46,327 nt of DNA, taken from JBFWUW01 sp050247075 (lineage in GTDB: Bacteria; Planctomycetota; Planctomycetia; Pirellulales; JBFWUW01). The position numbers and the translations under genes are program-made. The notes beneath the pieces are model-generated. The model made no database searches. It had not been told where the DNA came from and worked only from the letters and a program-made list of their open reading frames with translations. Shown one piece after another: positions 17,217-25,029 of the stretch. Every line of letters starts with the position of its first letter. Positions within the stretch are counted from its first letter, which is position 1. The stretch is taken from the NCBI GenBank assembly GCA_050247075.1, contig JBFWUW010000059.1, positions 1 through 46,327 on the forward strand, written 5' to 3'.

Positions 17217-17864
17217 ATGAACGCGCCTGTGCGGAAATCGTTCGTTGGTTTGGCGGCTGCCATGAGGGCGGGTGCCCTGTTGGGGTGCGCGCTGTTGTTT
17301 GGGTGTGCGCTAAACCGGCCGGCCTTCATGCCGATGTCGGGCGGGCCGGCCGAGAACCCGCTGCTGGTGACCTGCGGCAACGGCGAATTTGTCTTCAACA
17401 CCGTCGTCGATTGCGTGGATGACTTTTTCACGATCGATCGCGAAGAGACGGTCCGGCAAGTAGGCGACGTGGTTATCGAAGGCCGCATTGATACCTTTCC
17501 CGAAAGCAGTTCCACGCTGTTGGAACCGTGGCGCGGCGATACCGTCACCGGCTACGACAAGTTGGAAGCCACGCTGCAATCCATCCGCCGCCGCTGCATT
17601 GTCCGCGTCATCCCGGCGGAACAAGGTTTTCTGGTCGATGTGCAAGTTTTCAAGGAACTGGAAGACGTACGCATGGCCGAGCACGCCACCGCCGGCGCGG
17701 CCACACTGCGGCACGATGGCTCCATCCAACGCTTCTCGCAGCCCGTATCGGGCGCGCCCCTCAGCGTCGGCTGGATCCCCCAAGGCCGAGACGTGGAACT
17801 GGAACAACGAATTCTGCTGACAGTCCTGGAACGGGTAGCGTATCCGCCGCCGGTGGTGCAGTGA
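17217..17864 (+). CDS. Putative lipoprotein of unknown function
   Basis: 215 residues with a long basic N-terminus, a hydrophobic stretch and a lipobox (LLFGC, Cys at about 31), so lipid anchoring is expected. The mature domain contains NPLLVTCGNGEFVFNTVVDC (about 48-67), then RQVGDVVIEGRIDTFPESSS and RRRCIVRVIPAEQGFLVDVQ, an alternating pattern typical of a small beta-rich periplasmic domain. Family not named with confidence; planctomycete genomes contain many similar hypothetical lipoproteins. It is flanked by spacers on both sides and seems monocistronic. Confidence 0.75.
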   Translation: MNAPVRKSFVGLAAAMRAGALLGCALLFGCALNRPAFMPMSGGPAENPLLVTCGNGEFVFNTVVDCVDDFFTIDREETVRQVGDVVIEGRIDTFPESSSTLLEPWRGDTVTGYDKLEATLQSIRRRCIVRVIPAEQGFLVDVQVFKELEDVRMAEHATAGAATLRHDGSIQRFSQPVSGAPLSVGWIPQGRDVELEQRILLTVLERVAYPPPVVQ

Positions 17865-17891
17865 GGGGGATGTGTTCGGTTGTCAGTGTTC

Positions 17892-18054
17892 AGTTCTTGG
17901 TGTTTAGTTTTCAGTTTTCGGTATCCGGTGCGTCTGGAGAGTCTCCTATTATCTGCATTCCAGGGCCTGGACTGATCACAATGTTCGGAAGGCGATCTGT
18001 CTGCCGCACACGACAAGCCACTATCTAATCACTGAAAACTTAAAACTAAGAACT
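17892..18054. repeat. Imperfect inverted repeat of the TTCAGTTTTCAG type
   Basis: Arms at 17892-17915 and 18031-18054 are inverted copies of each other with three mismatches in 24 bases (AGTTCTTGGTGTTTAGTTTT against AGTTCTTAGTTTTAAGTTTT in the first 20). They enclose about 115 bases and lie between the convergent lipoprotein and symporter genes; the right arm overlaps the symporter stop codon at 18053-18055. The arms are strikingly T-rich in this GC-rich genome. This may be a degenerate mobile palindrome or a bidirectional terminator region. Confidence 0.5.
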
Positions 18055-19432
18055 ACCTTCTTCCCGCATCCAGCAAAACCGCCACTTGCATATCTCCTAA
18101 CACATTGACGGCCGTGCGAATTCTGGCCAGCAGCCAATCCATCGAGATGAACAGCGGCAAGACTTCCAAGACTTGTTGATCGGTTAATCCGGCGGCTTTC
18201 AATACCAGGGGCAGAATGATAAAGCCGGAACCGGGCAGGCCGGCCATCCCCAGGCTGGTCATCAGCGATACGGCAATCACCGTGAGTTGCTGCGCCATGC
18301 CCAGGTCGTGCCCCATCAGTTCCACGGCAAACAGCGCCGACATTGCCTCGTAGAGCGTGATGCCATCGTTGTTGAAATTGGTCCCCACGCACGCCGACAG
18401 GCGGGCCGACTCGGGAGAGACGCCCATCCCGTCGTTCAGGCAGCGCAGCGTTACCGGCACCACCGCCAGGCTGCTATTGGCCGAAAAGCCCGTCACCACG
18501 GCGATCATGCCCTTGCCCAAATAGAGGTTAGGGGGAACCTTGCCTACCAGCCAGGAAGAGAGCGGGTAATACCCCAGCGCATGCAGGCCCAAGCCCAGCA
18601 AAGTACAGGGCAAATACCACTTCAATTGCCCGAAGTACTCCAACCCCGACTCGGCCACCACTTTGGCCATCAGCCCAAACACGGCAAACGGAATCGCTTC
18701 GATCAGAATCTCCAGAATCCGCATCGTCCATTGATAGGCGGCTTCGACGAACTTATCGAGCGTCTCGAAACTCTGCTCACCGGCCTGCGATTGATGCTGG
18801 CGCACGCGGCGCAGCGCAATTCCGCCGAGCAAGGCCAGAATCACGATCGACATCACCCGATTTTCTTGGAACGGTTGCACGACGCTGGTCGGGACGTATT
18901 CCGAAATCAAATGGATCGGAGACGGGGCCGTCGGAAGCTCCGTTTTTGGCCTTTCTGGACTGCCGGAATCCGGCTCCGCGGTTTCCATGGCGGCCGCGGC
19001 CTGTTCCTGTTCCAGCCTCGTGCGCATGCCGGGATGAACCAGGTTCAGGATCACCAGTCCGATGGCAAACGCCACGCTCACATTGAGCAGGCAAATGAAA
19101 ATCAACTTCACGCCTTGCCGCCCGCTGATCTCGGTCCGCAGGAAGGCATCCAGAATGGCAAAGAAGATCAACGGCGATGCCAACGCGGTCAGCAGTCGTA
19201 CCACCAGATTGCCCAGCGTCCCCAACGTCGGCCCCACCGATTCGATGGCCGACTTGAACGCGCTGGAGCTTTCACGCAGGTCTGCCAACCACCGTGGAGC
19301 ATGGGGACCGAGGGCTAACTGAATTCCCAGCCCGACCAGCACCCCCAGCACCACGCCTAACAACACGCGCAGCGTCAGCGGCCAGCGCCAAGGCCGCCAG
19401 GTCATGCTCTGCTTTGCTGATGCATCGGTCAT
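18053..19432 (-). CDS. Dicarboxylate/amino acid:cation symporter (SDF/DAACS family)
   Basis: 459 residues with about eight to ten hydrophobic segments and the re-entrant C-terminal core of the GltP/DctA family. Recognisable parts are SPLIFFAILDAFLRTEISG (about 90-108), SSLAVVPVTLRCL, and the substrate/cation site VGTNFNNDGITLYEAMSALF (equivalent to the NMDGT motif) followed by SLGMAGLPGSGFIILPLVLK. Members take up C4-dicarboxylates or acidic and neutral amino acids with Na+ or H+. The cytoplasmic/periplasmic loop around 145-185 is longer than usual and rich in Glu, Pro and Ser. It stands alone on the minus strand. Confidence 0.9.
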   Translation of the reverse strand: MTDASAKQSMTWRPWRWPLTLRVLLGVVLGVLVGLGIQLALGPHAPRWLADLRESSSAFKSAIESVGPTLGTLGNLVVRLLTALASPLIFFAILDAFLRTEISGRQGVKLIFICLLNVSVAFAIGLVILNLVHPGMRTRLEQEQAAAAMETAEPDSGSPERPKTELPTAPSPIHLISEYVPTSVVQPFQENRVMSIVILALLGGIALRRVRQHQSQAGEQSFETLDKFVEAAYQWTMRILEILIEAIPFAVFGLMAKVVAESGLEYFGQLKWYLPCTLLGLGLHALGYYPLSSWLVGKVPPNLYLGKGMIAVVTGFSANSSLAVVPVTLRCLNDGMGVSPESARLSACVGTNFNNDGITLYEAMSALFAVELMGHDLGMAQQLTVIAVSLMTSLGMAGLPGSGFIILPLVLKAAGLTDQQVLEVLPLFISMDWLLARIRTAVNVLGDMQVAVLLDAGRR

Positions 19433-19598
19433 GCTGATGCTTCGTCAGGACACTGAATTAGTTGGCGATAAATTCGGCCGCTTCGACATGAAGGTATCGT
19501 CATCGGGCGGCTATCGCTAGCCGCTGGCTAGTAACGCAACGGCGGGCCGAAAACTTCCGGGCCGATCCCCGACCGGGCCAACTCGCTCCAGCGGCCGA

Positions 19599-20231
19599 TC
19601 AATGCTTATCGACCAGCCTGGTTTGAATCACCCCCAGAATCTTTCGCGAGACCTCTCCCTTGGATCCATTCAGGCTGGCAATGGCGGTGCCGGTGGGGTC
19701 GATGATTTCCACCTCGGTATCGAAGGCGTTCATGGCTTCCGGCCGGTTGAGGACGACCAAATCGCAACACTTTTTTTCCAGTTTGGCCAACGCCCGCAAG
19801 CGGTGGTCGTCCGTTTCCAAGGCAAAGCCCACCACCCACTGCCGCGCCTTGGTTGCCCCCAAAGTGGCCACGATGTCGGGCGTTTCAATCAGATGCAGCA
19901 CCAGCGGCTGGCCGGTTTTGGTGATTTTTTCGGTCGAGACGCGCACCGGCCGATAGTCGCAAGGGGCAGCCACGCCAATCAACCCATCGCAATCGGGAAA
20001 CAAGCCTTGCGCAGCAGCCAACATTTCCTCGGTGGAAACGACCGGCACGACACGCACTCCGGACGGATACGCTACCTCGACAGGCCCGCTGACAATGGTC
20101 ACATCGTGCCCCAATTCCAAGGCCGCCTCGGCCAGGGCTGTTCCCATTCGCCCGCTCGAGGCATTCGTCAGATAGCGCACCGGATCGAGATACTGCCGCG
20201 TCGGGCCCGAGGTGATGAGAATGTGCGCCAT
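19599..20231 (-). CDS. coaB: Phosphopantothenate-cysteine ligase (CoaB domain, stand-alone)
   Basis: 210 residues from ATG 20231 (MAHILITSGPTRQYLDPVRY). CoaB joins 4'-phosphopantothenate and cysteine using CTP or ATP, the second step of coenzyme A synthesis from pantothenate. Diagnostic segments are LTNASSGRMGTALAEAA (about 20-36), AAPCDYRPVRVSTEKITK (about 93-110) and VGFALETDD with a following Lys-rich stretch KLEKKCCDLVVLNRP. In most bacteria CoaB is the C-terminal half of a CoaBC fusion; here it is separate, as in other planctomycetes, and the CoaC decarboxylase is not in the window. Confidence 0.92.
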   Translation of the reverse strand: MAHILITSGPTRQYLDPVRYLTNASSGRMGTALAEAALELGHDVTIVSGPVEVAYPSGVRVVPVVSTEEMLAAAQGLFPDCDGLIGVAAPCDYRPVRVSTEKITKTGQPLVLHLIETPDIVATLGATKARQWVVGFALETDDHRLRALAKLEKKCCDLVVLNRPEAMNAFDTEVEIIDPTGTAIASLNGSKGEVSRKILGVIQTRLVDKH

Positions 20232-20596
20232 AGTGGGTCGGTCCCGGACTGGTCTATTGTGATTCGCCGCAACCACATTCTAGGGTGCCCCTGGCGGCTC
20301 GCCAGTCAACGAACGGAATCTGTTTTGATCGCGAGATTTTCGCGATGACAAAGCGCGGGGGGGGGGCAGGCGGCAATGGCTTCCTTCATTCCAATATGGA
20401 TCGTCCCGCGCTGTCCCACCCAATGCGGCCGCTATCGCGTGTCATGGTGGGACATCGCGGATAAGCCACTACCAAATGGCCTACCCACTTCCGCTTGTCC
20501 CACCCTACTTGTGCGAGCCGTTATACTTTTAGGCCGTTGACCGGCTACAATAGCGGGGCGGGGCAAATATCGCGAACCCAAGCGGACGGCCAGGAC
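20232..20596. promoter_or_regulatory. Spacer with three TGTCCCACC boxes upstream of the second ECF operon
   Basis: The nonamer TGTCCCACC occurs at 20412-20420 and 20496-20504, and its exact inverse GGTGGGACA at 20446-20454. Two of the copies form a 9-base perfect inverted repeat. They lie 90-185 bases before the GTG start of the sigma factor, so they could be an operator or part of a palindromic intergenic repeat. A run of ten G residues at 20357-20366 precedes them. The rest of the 365-base divergent spacer has no gene. Confidence 0.4.
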
Positions 20597-21259
20597 GTGT
20601 CTTTGGATATCGCCGCGGAAACCGATCGAGAGTTGATGCAACGCGTTCAGGGCGGCGAGACCGATTGTTTCGCCGAGTTGATCCGCCGGTATCGCCCTGC
20701 GCTGGTGCGGGTAGCCAGCAGCCGCCTGAAGCCGCCCGACAGTGCCGAAGACGCCGTGCAAGAGACATTTCTGGCAGCCTATAAGTCGCGGCATACCTAC
20801 GACGCGCGGTTTGGCTTTCGCACCTGGCTGTGGACGATCATGCTAAACCAATGCCGCAGGATCGGGCAGCGGGCCTCGCGCGTCCCTTCGGTAACTGCCT
20901 GGTCCAGTTTTCCCATTACGGAATTCACGCAAGCTGGTGAATTGCCCTCCCGCGATGCGGGGGCATCCCCACTGCAACATCTGCTGGCGCAAGAGCAATC
21001 CACGGAACTACATGCCATGCTGGGGCAGTTGGCCGATGTGCAAGCCGACGCATTACGCCTCCGCTTTTTCGGCGGACTGAAGTTTGACGAAATCGCCGAA
21101 ACCATGTGTTGCACCCCCTGTACCGCCAAGAACCGCGTGAAAGCCGGCCTGCTGCGGCTAGCCCAAATGCTGGCGGCTCGCGGCGATTTTTGCCCGGTGC
21201 CTACCCAAGCCAGCCAGTCCCTGCAGGAATTCGATAGCCGTTCCGGAGAGCTCTCATGA
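20597..21259 (+). CDS. ECF RNA polymerase sigma factor (partner of CXXCH anti-sigma factor)
   Basis: 220 residues if started at GTG 20597; the frame is open to 20495, so the start is uncertain. Region 2 is clear (ELMQRVQGGETDCFAELIRR, then DSAEDAVQETFLAAYKSRHT, and FRTWLWTIMLNQCRR). Region 4 follows as LADVQADALRLRFFGGLKFD with the helix-turn-helix EIAETMCCTPCTAKNRVKAG. The Cys-rich turn (MCCTPC) in region 4 is unusual. The last four bases overlap the start of the next gene (ATGA), which indicates translational coupling with the anti-sigma factor. Confidence 0.88.
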   Translation: MSLDIAAETDRELMQRVQGGETDCFAELIRRYRPALVRVASSRLKPPDSAEDAVQETFLAAYKSRHTYDARFGFRTWLWTIMLNQCRRIGQRASRVPSVTAWSSFPITEFTQAGELPSRDAGASPLQHLLAQEQSTELHAMLGQLADVQADALRLRFFGGLKFDEIAETMCCTPCTAKNRVKAGLLRLAQMLAARGDFCPVPTQASQSLQEFDSRSGELS

Positions 21260-21954
21260 ATTGCGACCAGGCCTTCGACCACCTGACGCTGACCGTCCCT
21301 CCCGCTGACGGCCACGCGTTGGCCCAGCACCTGGCTGGCTGCCCGCGCTGCCGTTCGCTGGCGGAAACGCTAGAGCCGGCCTTGGAACTCTTTCGCGCCG
21401 ATGCCGAAATGGACGCCGGGCAGACTTTCGCGAATGAAAACAATGGCGGTGCGCCCGACTGGCCGGCTTGCCATGAAACCGCCACGCCGCCTAACCGGCC
21501 AGCCGAGCCCCAACAACCGGCAGTCCCCCTCTCTCGGCATGGACACGCTGTGGCAAGTTGGAGCGACCGGCCAATTTGGCAGGTCGTCGCGGCGCTCATT
21601 GTAGGAGTATTCGTCGGTGGAACGGTCTGGGGCATTGGGGCCGTTAGCCAACGCGGGGCGAATGGCGCAACGGAAAAAAGCGGGCTGCCTTGGCCAGGTT
21701 CGCTGCTATCGGTTCGTCCAGGGCAGGCTGATGGACCGGCTGCGGCCTGGGCCGGTATCCGGCTTTCCGACGATTGCCAGGCCATACCCGCGGCGGGTGA
21801 TGCGCCGGCGGCCCCTGCCCACCGCTTGTTAGGCGAGATCGACCGAACCTCGCTGGCTTGCTGTACCCGTTGCCATTCCGCCGGACGCGCCTCTACGCCC
21901 TCCGGCGGTATCTGGCAGATTGCCATGAGTTGCCAGGCCTGCCACCAGCCCTGA
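21256..21954 (+). CDS. Membrane anti-sigma factor with ZAS zinc motif and two outer CXXCH motifs
   Basis: 232 residues in three parts. The cytoplasmic part has the zinc anti-sigma motif HLAGCPRC (H25, C29, C32), known to bind ECF sigma factors. A Pro-rich linker leads to one membrane helix (about 109-130). The outer part (131-232) ends with CTRCH (C203-H207) and CQACH (C226-H230), both exact CXXCH haem c attachment motifs. If haem is attached by the Ccm machinery, this would be a haem-based redox or gas sensor that releases the sigma factor. The cysteines could instead hold another metal or form disulfides. The overlap with the sigma gene supports the pairing. Confidence 0.82.
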   Translation: MNCDQAFDHLTLTVPPADGHALAQHLAGCPRCRSLAETLEPALELFRADAEMDAGQTFANENNGGAPDWPACHETATPPNRPAEPQQPAVPLSRHGHAVASWSDRPIWQVVAALIVGVFVGGTVWGIGAVSQRGANGATEKSGLPWPGSLLSVRPGQADGPAAAWAGIRLSDDCQAIPAAGDAPAAPAHRLLGEIDRTSLACCTRCHSAGRASTPSGGIWQIAMSCQACHQP

Positions 21955-21974
21955 TTGCCAGGGCTGGCAGGCAA
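21936..21974. terminator. Hairpin between convergent genes (possible bidirectional terminator)
   Basis: CCAGCCCTG (21945-21953) and CAGGGCTGG (21959-21967) form a perfect nine-base stem with a five-base loop, extended outwards by GCCTGCC/GGCAGGC-type pairing with a bulge. It covers the anti-sigma stop codon and sits 17 bases from the end of the convergent secreted-protein gene. No T-run follows, so Rho-independent function is uncertain. Confidence 0.4.
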
Positions 21975-21983
21975 GGCGATCAC

Positions 21984-23348
21984 TTAATGGAATAGCCAGG
22001 CTACCCCGGTAACGGCACCCGCTTGGAACACGGCCCCACGCAACGAGATCGGCACCGGAAACAGCATGTAAGGAGCGCAACTGTTGGGACGGTAATAGCC
22101 CAACGGATAGATGCACTCTTGGGGCGGCTCGATCCCCATGTTGTACGGCAAGAAGGCGATCGAGGTGAAGAAGTGGGCACCTTGCAACACCGGATCAATC
22201 ACCGGTCCCCAGGTGTGTCCGTAGCGCTCGTAGTTAACCTGTTCAAAGTACAGCGGCTTGTGGCACAAGGCGCTGGCCTTCCAGGTGTAGTTGGTCAGGC
22301 ACCAGGCCCGCGGCATGAATTGCTGGTCGTCCAGCGGGCACTCGCCAGGCAGGTGGTACAGGTAGCGGCGGTCGCGAAGCGATAGCTGCCCGACGGGGAT
22401 CAGGTGTTCTTTCTTGTCTTCGTCGATGACCCGCACGTGGTCGTCCTTGATTTCGACGAACCAGCCCTGGAATTGAGAACCGTCGGAATCGTTCCAACAG
22501 CGGCGGAAGCTGCGGCGGGGAACGAATTTTTCACCCCGTTGGAACACGGGATCGTCCGGCCCCAATCCGTCGCCGTCGATGTAGTCGCTGGGGGCTTTCG
22601 ACAGATCCTGTGTGGGGTCGCTCATGTTGAGCGAAATCTCCATCAAGGCCCGAAACAACGCCGGGTCGCTCTGCTTGGGACATTCCGTTTCGCAGTCGGG
22701 CAATGGCCGCTTGGGTGCATTGGCCGGCTCTGGCTTGAGTGCGGGCAGTTCCTCGTCCGCGTCGTCATTAAAGTCATCCAACGGAGCGCGGCGATTGGGC
22801 AGTGGACGAGGATTGGCTGGCCGGTCGAGTTCCGCCGGCTCCTCCTCGTCAGCGTCTTCCAAATCGTCCGCACCTTCCAAGTCGTCCGTCATCTCGGCAT
22901 CGTCGAGTGGCTCGTCGTCCTCCGGCAGTTCGTCGTACGAGCGGCCGTCCTCAATCTCATCCTCCTCTTCCTCAGCGGCCGGCCTGCGCGGCTGGTTGGC
23001 CGAGCGCAACAATGGTGCGCCAGCAGGTTCGACAGCCTCGTCCTGGTGTTTGGTAGCGGCTACCGCACGCAGGGTGATCCGCGAATCGCCCCCTTTTCCT
23101 TGGCCAGCGGGCACAACATGCTTGTTCTTGGAAGTGCCCGACTTGGATGCCGTGCGGCGGGCCTGCGAGCGGGAATTTGCCTTTGAGTCCGCGTCTGATC
23201 GCGTGCCCCATTTTAGTTTGGGATTTCCCGAGCGTGCCCGCGATTCGGCCTGGCTTCCTTGCCAGGCATCTTTGTCGGCGGCCACGACGACGGCCGGCAA
23301 CAGCAAAGCCAGCGCGGCCAAGGCGGCAACGTAGCGGCTGGGCCGCAT
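21984..23348 (-). CDS. Secreted protein with long acidic low-complexity region, unknown function
   Basis: 454 residues from ATG 23348, the start that gives a signal peptide (MRPSRYVAALAALALLLPAV, cleavage near VAA-D). Residues about 30-120 are basic and Ser/Lys-rich. About 120-200 is a highly acidic stretch of Glu/Asp (for example EEEEDEIEDG and ADDLEDADEEEP), which could bind cations. The C-terminal 200 residues form a conserved-looking domain with NYTWKASALCHKPLYFEQVN, HFFTSIAFLPYNMGIEPP and YPLGYYRPNSCAPYM, a pattern I associate with a planctomycete-only protein family without known function. The gene starts 13 bases after the guaB stop, so they are probably co-transcribed. Confidence 0.78.
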   Translation of the reverse strand: MRPSRYVAALAALALLLPAVVVAADKDAWQGSQAESRARSGNPKLKWGTRSDADSKANSRSQARRTASKSGTSKNKHVVPAGQGKGGDSRITLRAVAATKHQDEAVEPAGAPLLRSANQPRRPAAEEEEDEIEDGRSYDELPEDDEPLDDAEMTDDLEGADDLEDADEEEPAELDRPANPRPLPNRRAPLDDFNDDADEELPALKPEPANAPKRPLPDCETECPKQSDPALFRALMEISLNMSDPTQDLSKAPSDYIDGDGLGPDDPVFQRGEKFVPRRSFRRCWNDSDGSQFQGWFVEIKDDHVRVIDEDKKEHLIPVGQLSLRDRRYLYHLPGECPLDDQQFMPRAWCLTNYTWKASALCHKPLYFEQVNYERYGHTWGPVIDPVLQGAHFFTSIAFLPYNMGIEPPQECIYPLGYYRPNSCAPYMLFPVPISLRGAVFQAGAVTGVAWLFH

Positions 23349-23361
23349 GGTGGATGCAACG

Positions 23362-24840
23362 CTAGGCGTTGTCCCCTTTGGTGTATTCGACGGTGTAATT
23401 GGGTGCTTCCTGCGTGATCGCAATGTCATGGGGGTGGCTCTCCCGCACACTGGCTGGCGATACTTGGATAAATCGCGCATCGTTGCGCAACTGGTCGATC
23501 GTGCGGGCGCCGCAGTAGCCCATTCCGGCTCGCAGCCCACCCACAAGTTGATACACAAACGGCCCCAAATCTCCCTTAAACGGCACCCGCCCCTCGACCC
23601 CTTCGGGTACAAGCTTGTCGGGTCCGCGGTCGGCTGGTCGTTGGCGGTAGCGTTCGCTGGAACCATGTACCATGGCACCCAACGAACCCATGCCGCGATA
23701 GACCTTGAATGTTCTTCCTTGATACAGCAACCGTTGCCCTGGGCTTTCCGTCAGGCCGGCGAACAATCCGCCGATCATCACGGCACTCGCACCGGCGGCC
23801 AGGGCCTTGGTAATGTCTCCGGAATATCGAATTCCACCGTCGGCGATGATCGGGATTTGGCTCTCCCGAGCGGCCTCCACGGCATTCATAATGGCGGTGA
23901 TTTGCGGTACGCCTACTCCCGAAATGATTCTGGTGGTGCAGATCGACCCCGGCCCAATCCCAACCTTGATAGCGTCGGCTCCGGCACGGATTAAATCGGC
24001 AGCTCCTTCCTTGGTGGCGATGTTGCCCGCCACTACCTCAATTGTCCAACGCTGCTTGATCGTGCGGACTGTCTCCAACACGTTGTTGCTATGTCCGTGG
24101 GCGCTATCAACCACCAGCACATCCACCCCTTTGGCCAGCAAGCTCTCAACGCGCTCAAAATCATGCACGCCGACAGCAGCCCCCACCCGCAGCCTGCCTT
24201 GCCTATCCTTGCAGGCCTGCGGAAACCGCCTCATCTTGTCAATGTCTTTGATCGTTATAAGCCCTGTCAGACGATAATTTTCGTCAACCAGCAAGAGTTT
24301 CTCGACCTTATTTGCCATCAAAATCTTCTCAGCTTCCTCAAGCGTTACATTCCCCGTTGCTGTCACCAGGTGCTGTCGCGTCATGACTTGCGAAATCTTC
24401 AGGTCGCTGGTTTCCAAGAACCGCAAGTCGCGGCGGGTAAGAATGCCCACCAGCTTGCCATGTTCGGTGACGGGCACGCCCGACACATGGTGCTGGTCCA
24501 TGACTTCGCGGGCGCGGCCCACGGCGGCATCGGGCGGCAAAGTGACTGGGTCGACAATAATGCCGTTGGCCGAGCGTTTGACTTTGTCGACTTCCTCGGT
24601 CTGATGCTCGATCGACAGGTTCTTGTGGATAATTCCCAAGCCTCCCTCTTGCGCCAAGGCGATCGCCATTTCGCTCTCGGTTACGGTGTCCATGGGCGAA
24701 CTGAGCATCGGAATATGCAACGAGATGTTTTTCGTCAACTGGCTGCTGACCGAGACCTCGGCCGGCACCACATCGCTGTAGCGCGGCTCCAGCAGGACAT
24801 CGTCGAAGGTAATTCCCTGGGAAACAATCGGACCAGACAT
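23362..24840 (-). CDS. guaB: Inosine-5'-monophosphate dehydrogenase
   Basis: 492 residues from ATG 24840 (MSGPIVSQGITFDDVLLEPR). IMP dehydrogenase oxidises IMP to XMP with NAD+, the first committed step of GTP synthesis. The TIM barrel is interrupted by two CBS domains (about 95-215, HHVSGVPVTEHGKLVGILTR and VEKLLLVDENYRLTGLITIK), which sense adenine or guanine nucleotides. The catalytic loop GIGPGSICTTR with the active Cys, the phosphate site IIADGGIRYSGDITKAL and the flap YRGMGSLGAM are all present. Length is normal. The secreted acidic protein follows 13 bases downstream. Confidence 0.97.
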   Translation of the reverse strand: MSGPIVSQGITFDDVLLEPRYSDVVPAEVSVSSQLTKNISLHIPMLSSPMDTVTESEMAIALAQEGGLGIIHKNLSIEHQTEEVDKVKRSANGIIVDPVTLPPDAAVGRAREVMDQHHVSGVPVTEHGKLVGILTRRDLRFLETSDLKISQVMTRQHLVTATGNVTLEEAEKILMANKVEKLLLVDENYRLTGLITIKDIDKMRRFPQACKDRQGRLRVGAAVGVHDFERVESLLAKGVDVLVVDSAHGHSNNVLETVRTIKQRWTIEVVAGNIATKEGAADLIRAGADAIKVGIGPGSICTTRIISGVGVPQITAIMNAVEAARESQIPIIADGGIRYSGDITKALAAGASAVMIGGLFAGLTESPGQRLLYQGRTFKVYRGMGSLGAMVHGSSERYRQRPADRGPDKLVPEGVEGRVPFKGDLGPFVYQLVGGLRAGMGYCGARTIDQLRNDARFIQVSPASVRESHPHDIAITQEAPNYTVEYTKGDNA

Positions 24841-25029
24841 GGCGACAACCCGCGGCAAAAGGTGAGGCAAAGGTAAGCCTGAATTATGGCGCTTGACGGT
24901 GGGTTGGCAAAGGGGCGGACGCAAAGGTTGAAGGCAGAAGGTAGGGTGCAAGGCCGGCAAGCAAGGGGTACAATGCCGCTGCTTGAAAATCGCTCTTACC
25001 CGCTAACTCACCTTGTGCAGGTATTTCTG

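Noticed and set aside
22404..23334. Long plus-strand frames rich in Ser, opposite the acidic secreted protein
   Set aside because: Poly-Ser runs are the antisense of the GAG/GAC-rich acidic region; not a real gene.
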